Assembly (NCBI GenBank): GCA_017792425.1
Contig: CP051233.1
Coordinates: forward strand, 2,348,315 to 2,412,314
Length of the DNA stretch: 64,000 nt
Source: Thalassovita sp.
GTDB lineage: Bacteria > Pseudomonadota > Alphaproteobacteria > Rhodobacterales > Rhodobacteraceae
Direction: 5' to 3'
Shown: in pieces, positions 60,821-64,000 of the stretch
How positions within the stretch are numbered: position 1 is the stretch's first letter
Layout: each line of letters starts with the position of its first letter
The notes under the pieces: generated by a model
Told to the model about the DNA's origin: nothing
Database searches by the model: none
Seen by the model: the letters and a program-made list of their open reading frames with translations, nothing else
Position numbers and translations under genes: made by a program

Positions 60821-62161
60821 ATGGACCTGGCCACTGTCGGATACATTGCTTGCGCCGCCGTCATATTCCTGCTGGCAATCCGTGTACCTATCTCGTTCGC
60901 TATCGGAAGCGTTGCAGTAACCGCGATCTTCATCGTCTTTGCATATCGCACCGGGACGTTCATGCCGGAACGGGCGATCAAGACCACTCTTTCACTGGCG
61001 TTTTCTTCCAGTTTCGACTTGGTGCATTCCTATGACCTGTCGATGATCCCGCTATTCATCGCACTGGGACACATCGCGTACAAGGCCGGGATAACTACCG
61101 AAATCTACGACGCCGCACGCGTTTGGCTGGCCCGTCTTCCCGGTGGGATCGCGATCGCTTCGGTCGCAGGCTGCGGGGGATTCTCGGCCATCTCGGGGTC
61201 ATCGATCGCCTGCGCCTCGACTATGGGTCGCATCTGCACCCCCGAGATGTTGCGCATGAACTATGACCCGCGCCTTGCCACCGCCTCTGTCGCGGCGGGC
61301 GGCACACTGGGGTCGCTGATCCCGCCATCCGTGTTGTTCATCATCTACGGCATCTTCACCGAAAGCTCGATCAGCCAGCTATTCTTGGCCGGTTTCCTGC
61401 CGGGGATCATATCGATGATCGGTTACTCGCTGGTGATCGTGCTGTGGGTCAAGCAACGCCCGGAAATCGCGCCCCGTCCGACCGAAACCGTACCGATGTC
61501 CGAAAAGATGCTGGCTGCTGCGCGCAGCTGGCCCGCCGTCCTGCTGTTCATCACCGTGATCGGCGGTATCTATGGCGGCATCTTCACCGCGACCGAGGCC
61601 GCCGCGCTGTCACTGCTGTTCGCCACGGGGCTGGGCATCTGGCGCGGGCACATCCGGTTGCGCGATGTCGTTCCGCTGTTGCGGGAAACGATGGCGACCA
61701 CCGGGGCAATCTTCTTCATCGCGGCCTGTGCCAAGATCTTCGTCGCGCTGATCGCACTGACCGGGCTGTCCAACTCGCTCGTGGGTCTGCTGGACAACGC
61801 CTCTATCGGTCCGGGACTTTTCTTGTTCTTTGTTTGCCTGATCTACCTGGTACTGGGGATGTTCCTTGACCCGGTCGGCATCATGGTTCTGACGCTGCCG
61901 CTGATGATCCCGATGGTCGAGAACTTTGACATGAACCTGATCTGGTTCGGCGTGGTGATCGTTAAACTGCTGGAAATCGGCCTGATCACGCCGCCCGTGG
62001 GTCTGAACGTCTTTGTGCTGGCCAGCGTGCTGGAAGGTAAAGTCGATATCGACAAGATATTCTCGGGTCTCTGGCGGTTCCTTGGCATTGATCTGGTGGT
62101 TCTGGTCCTGCTGGTCTTGGTTCCCTGGATCTCGCTTGCCATTCCCATGTCCATGAACTGA
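60821..62161 (+). CDS. dctM: TRAP transporter large permease (DctM)
   Basis: A 446-residue, 12-helix DctM permease: IPLFIALGHIAYKAGI, GGFSAISGSSIACASTMG, AAGGTLGSLIPPSVLFIIYG and FLDPVGIMVLTLPLMIPM. It uses a sodium or proton gradient to import the substrate delivered by DctP. ATG 60821 with AAAGGA. The acyl-CoA ligase starts three bases after its stop, linking uptake to CoA activation. Confidence 0.92.
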   Translation: MDLATVGYIACAAVIFLLAIRVPISFAIGSVAVTAIFIVFAYRTGTFMPERAIKTTLSLAFSSSFDLVHSYDLSMIPLFIALGHIAYKAGITTEIYDAARVWLARLPGGIAIASVAGCGGFSAISGSSIACASTMGRICTPEMLRMNYDPRLATASVAAGGTLGSLIPPSVLFIIYGIFTESSISQLFLAGFLPGIISMIGYSLVIVLWVKQRPEIAPRPTETVPMSEKMLAAARSWPAVLLFITVIGGIYGGIFTATEAAALSLLFATGLGIWRGHIRLRDVVPLLRETMATTGAIFFIAACAKIFVALIALTGLSNSLVGLLDNASIGPGLFLFFVCLIYLVLGMFLDPVGIMVLTLPLMIPMVENFDMNLIWFGVVIVKLLEIGLITPPVGLNVFVLASVLEGKVDIDKIFSGLWRFLGIDLVVLVLLVLVPWISLAIPMSMN

Positions 62162-62163
62162 GG

Positions 62164-63696
62164 ATGACCCTGATGCGTTTCACCCCATCCGTGATCGAAA
62201 ATGAAACCCTGCTGAATTTCGGCAGCGCGGTTGCGCGGAATGCCAGGCAACTAGGCGAAAAACCGGCCGTCATCGTTTCTGGCAGAACCGTCACCTGGTC
62301 CGAATTGGGCGACATGGTTGCACAAGTCTCGGGCAAACTGCGCACCGCGGGCGTGGGACGCGGCGAGTTTGTTGCGACCCTGTCCGAGAACTCGCTGGAA
62401 AATGTCGTGCTGTTTTGCGCGACTCTCTCAGCCGGTGCCTGCGTCGTTCCCCTACCCTTCTCGGCAACGCCTGAGGCGCTGGAAAGGATGATGAGCGACA
62501 GCAGAGCGGGGATACTTTTTGCCTCGCCAAGCTACATGGAAACGGCAAAAGGCCTGGGCGCACCGGTGTTGCTTGACCTTTCTCGGGTTCTGGATTGGGC
62601 TGCTGATGCGGAACCAGCGGCCCCGCAGGATGTGGCGCCGGATGATCTGTTCAACATCATTTATTCCTCGGGAACCACTGGCTTGCCCAAAGGTATCTTG
62701 CACGACCACCGGTTCCGCTCGCGGCAATTGGCGCGGATTACCCGGTTCGGGCTGACGCCGGACTCGCGGATGATCATCTCGACCCCGATCTATTCGAACA
62801 CAACCCTGTTCGCGATGCTGCCCACCCTGCTATTGGGCGCAACGCTGGTCATCATGCCGAAATTCAATACAGTTGAATTCCTTCAGCTGTCGGAAAAACA
62901 CGCTCTGACCCATGCCACGCTGGTTCCGGTCCAATACATGCGCCTGATGGCCGAACCGCACTTCGACGCGTTCGACCTCAGTTCCTACATTTGCAAGTTC
63001 TCAACCTCCGCCCCGCTGCCTGGCAACCTGATCAGCAAGATTATGGACCGCTGGCCGGGCAACCTGATCGAAGTCTATGGCATGACCGAGGGTGGTGTTT
63101 CGACCGCGCTGAACTGCGCCGCCTTCCCGGACAAGTGGGATACGGTCGGCAAACCGGGCGAAGGCGTAGACATCCGGGTGATCGACGACAAGGGGAACGA
63201 AGTGCCAGCCGGAGAGTTCGGCGAGCTTGTCGGGCGCGGTCCCTCCATGATGCCCGGTTATCACAACGCCGAGGACAAATCGGCCGAACTGCTTTGGACC
63301 GATGCCGAAGGCAACCATTTCATCCGCACCGGGGACATTGGCCGCTTCGATGAAGACGGGTTCGTCCACCTCATGGATCGAAAGAAGGACATGATCATTT
63401 CGGGCGGTTTCAATATCTATGCCGCCGATCTGGAGGCCGTATTGCGCCAACATCCATTGGTGTCGGACGCTGCGGTCATCGCGATCCCCAGCGACGCATG
63501 GGGGGAAACGCCCCTGGGTTTCGTGGTCTTGAAAGAAGGGGCGGACTCCACCCCGGAAGCGGTCTGTCTATGGGCCAATGACCGACTGGGAAAAACCCAA
63601 CGCCTGTCCCGTGTGATCAGGATGGATGAGCTACCGCGCAGCGAAATAGGAAAAGTATTGAAAAAAGATCTCAGGGCTCCTTACTGGGACAAGTAA
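62164..63696 (+). CDS. Acyl-CoA ligase (AMP-forming)
   Basis: A 510-residue ANL ligase: IIYSSGTTGLPKGILHDH, VYGMTEGGVS, RTGDIGRFDEDGFVHLMDR, KDMIISGGFNIYAADLE and catalytic Lys in RSEIGKVLKKDLR. It is the likely first enzyme for the acid imported by DctPQM. It differs from the other ligase in the window (52.5 kb) and may activate a different stage, for example the parent acid versus a side product. Confidence 0.91.
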   Translation: MTLMRFTPSVIENETLLNFGSAVARNARQLGEKPAVIVSGRTVTWSELGDMVAQVSGKLRTAGVGRGEFVATLSENSLENVVLFCATLSAGACVVPLPFSATPEALERMMSDSRAGILFASPSYMETAKGLGAPVLLDLSRVLDWAADAEPAAPQDVAPDDLFNIIYSSGTTGLPKGILHDHRFRSRQLARITRFGLTPDSRMIISTPIYSNTTLFAMLPTLLLGATLVIMPKFNTVEFLQLSEKHALTHATLVPVQYMRLMAEPHFDAFDLSSYICKFSTSAPLPGNLISKIMDRWPGNLIEVYGMTEGGVSTALNCAAFPDKWDTVGKPGEGVDIRVIDDKGNEVPAGEFGELVGRGPSMMPGYHNAEDKSAELLWTDAEGNHFIRTGDIGRFDEDGFVHLMDRKKDMIISGGFNIYAADLEAVLRQHPLVSDAAVIAIPSDAWGETPLGFVVLKEGADSTPEAVCLWANDRLGKTQRLSRVIRMDELPRSEIGKVLKKDLRAPYWDK

Positions 63697-63714
63697 GGAC
63701 TTCCCGAGCGGTTG

Positions 63715-63762
63715 CGGGCAAACCAATTCCCTCCAGCCTCTCCAGGGGCAGGATAGCTGTTT
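63715..63762. repeat. Fragment of an IS6-type element end next to a second copy
   Basis: ACCAATTCC and CAGCCTCTCCAGGGGCAGGA are near-identical to the sequence at 45462-45493, the C-terminal end of the IS6-type remnant there. Here it is cut off at about 63762, where the end of another copy begins (GGGGTGCTGTCAGACAAAGT). It appears that one IS end was interrupted or replaced by another. Confidence 0.55.
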
Positions 63763-63817
63763 GGGGTGCTGTCAGACAAAGTCGAACCAGTCTCTACTTG
63801 GGCAAGATGGCTGCCCT

Positions 63818-64000
63818 TTATGCCGCGCAGAGACCGCGCCACTCGGTGAGAGCGGCGGCGCGGTTCAGCTTGAAATTTGGCCTGGAACAGAGGCTGCGCT
63901 CCGAATTGAAATGGTTGGTGACCGAGGCGTGGACTGCGGCGAACATCTGCAAACTTCGCATTCGCCTGAAGCGCAGCATCGCCCGCTCCCGTCGTCGGAA
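63818..64000 (-). mobile_element. IS6-family transposase, C-terminal part (runs off the right edge)
   Basis: The minus strand from a stop at 63818 to the edge encodes 60 residues: FRRRERAMLRFRRMRSLQMF, NHFNSERSLCSRPNFK, LTEWRGLCAA. This is the C-terminal end of an IS6/IS26-type transposase, here in an unbroken frame. It is in the same orientation as the decayed copy at 45.5 kb. The IS end probably starts near 63763. It forms the right boundary of the second island. Confidence 0.85.

Noticed and set aside
1..64000. CRISPR array, tRNA, rRNA, riboswitch or plasmid origin
   Set aside because: No regularly spaced repeats, cloverleaf genes, rRNA stretches, known riboswitch cores, iteron arrays or replication proteins were seen by eye.

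Overview
The window looks like a GC-rich alphaproteobacterial genome segment, most like a marine Rhodobacterales (roseobacter-type) chromosome or megaplasmid. The reasons are codon use, an RTX exoprotein, several TRAP, TAXI-TRAP and tripartite tricarboxylate transporters, and a very high density of CoA-thioester catabolic genes. Species was not determined. No rRNA, tRNA or CRISPR was recognised.

Layout. (a) 1-2620, minus strand: a polyprenyl-phosphate sugar cassette (DprE1-like oxidase cut by the window edge, GtrA-like flippase, HAD-UbiA fusion) with 4-base overlaps. (b) 2.6-3.6 kb: mostly empty DNA holding the frameshifted remnant of a surface-protein gene. (c) 3.6-9.3 kb: a large RTX lipase-like exoprotein, divergent from a 7TMR-DISM histidine kinase and its NarL-type regulator. 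(d) 9.4-14.5 kb: a LysR gene divergent from acyl-CoA dehydrogenase, CoA-transferase, mesaconyl-CoA-type hydratase and CitE-type lyase genes, probably a C5 dicarboxylate (itaconate/citramalate-like) module. (e) 14.6-42.3 kb: a large catabolic region, almost all on the minus strand, in five transcription units. They contain five acyl-CoA dehydrogenase/thiolase-type oxidation sets, an alkyl sulfatase, alcohol dehydrogenase, SDRs, a CoA-transferase, a FadJ-type enzyme, a complete TctABC system and a TAXI-TRAP system. All five promoters carry the same tandem palindrome, ATTTCA-N5-TGAAAT, repeated at exactly 19 bases. An IclR regulator gene (33.5-34.3 kb) lies inside the region and is the best candidate to bind it. 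(f) 42.5-45.3 kb: a LysR gene divergent from a non-pyrrolysine MttB-family methyltransferase, between two transposase remnants. (g) 45.5-64 kb: a second catabolic island (MaoC hydratase, DUF35 protein, thiolase-like protein, dienoyl-CoA reductase-like SDR, a double CoA-transferase, two acyl-CoA ligases, acyl-CoA dehydrogenase, MarR regulator, nitronate-monooxygenase-like protein, DctPQM TRAP transporter). It is bounded by IS6-family transposase sequences in the same orientation.

How it works together. Regions e and g each look like self-contained pathways: uptake of an organic acid, CoA activation (CoA-transferases in e, ligases plus CoA-transferases in g), beta-oxidation, and carbon-carbon cleavage. 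In both, a thiolase-fold protein that lacks the usual catalytic cysteine is paired with a DUF35 OB-fold protein. That arrangement matches the Ltp2/ChsH2 retro-aldolase of steroid side-chain breakdown more closely than classical thiolysis. The substrates cannot be read from sequence alone.
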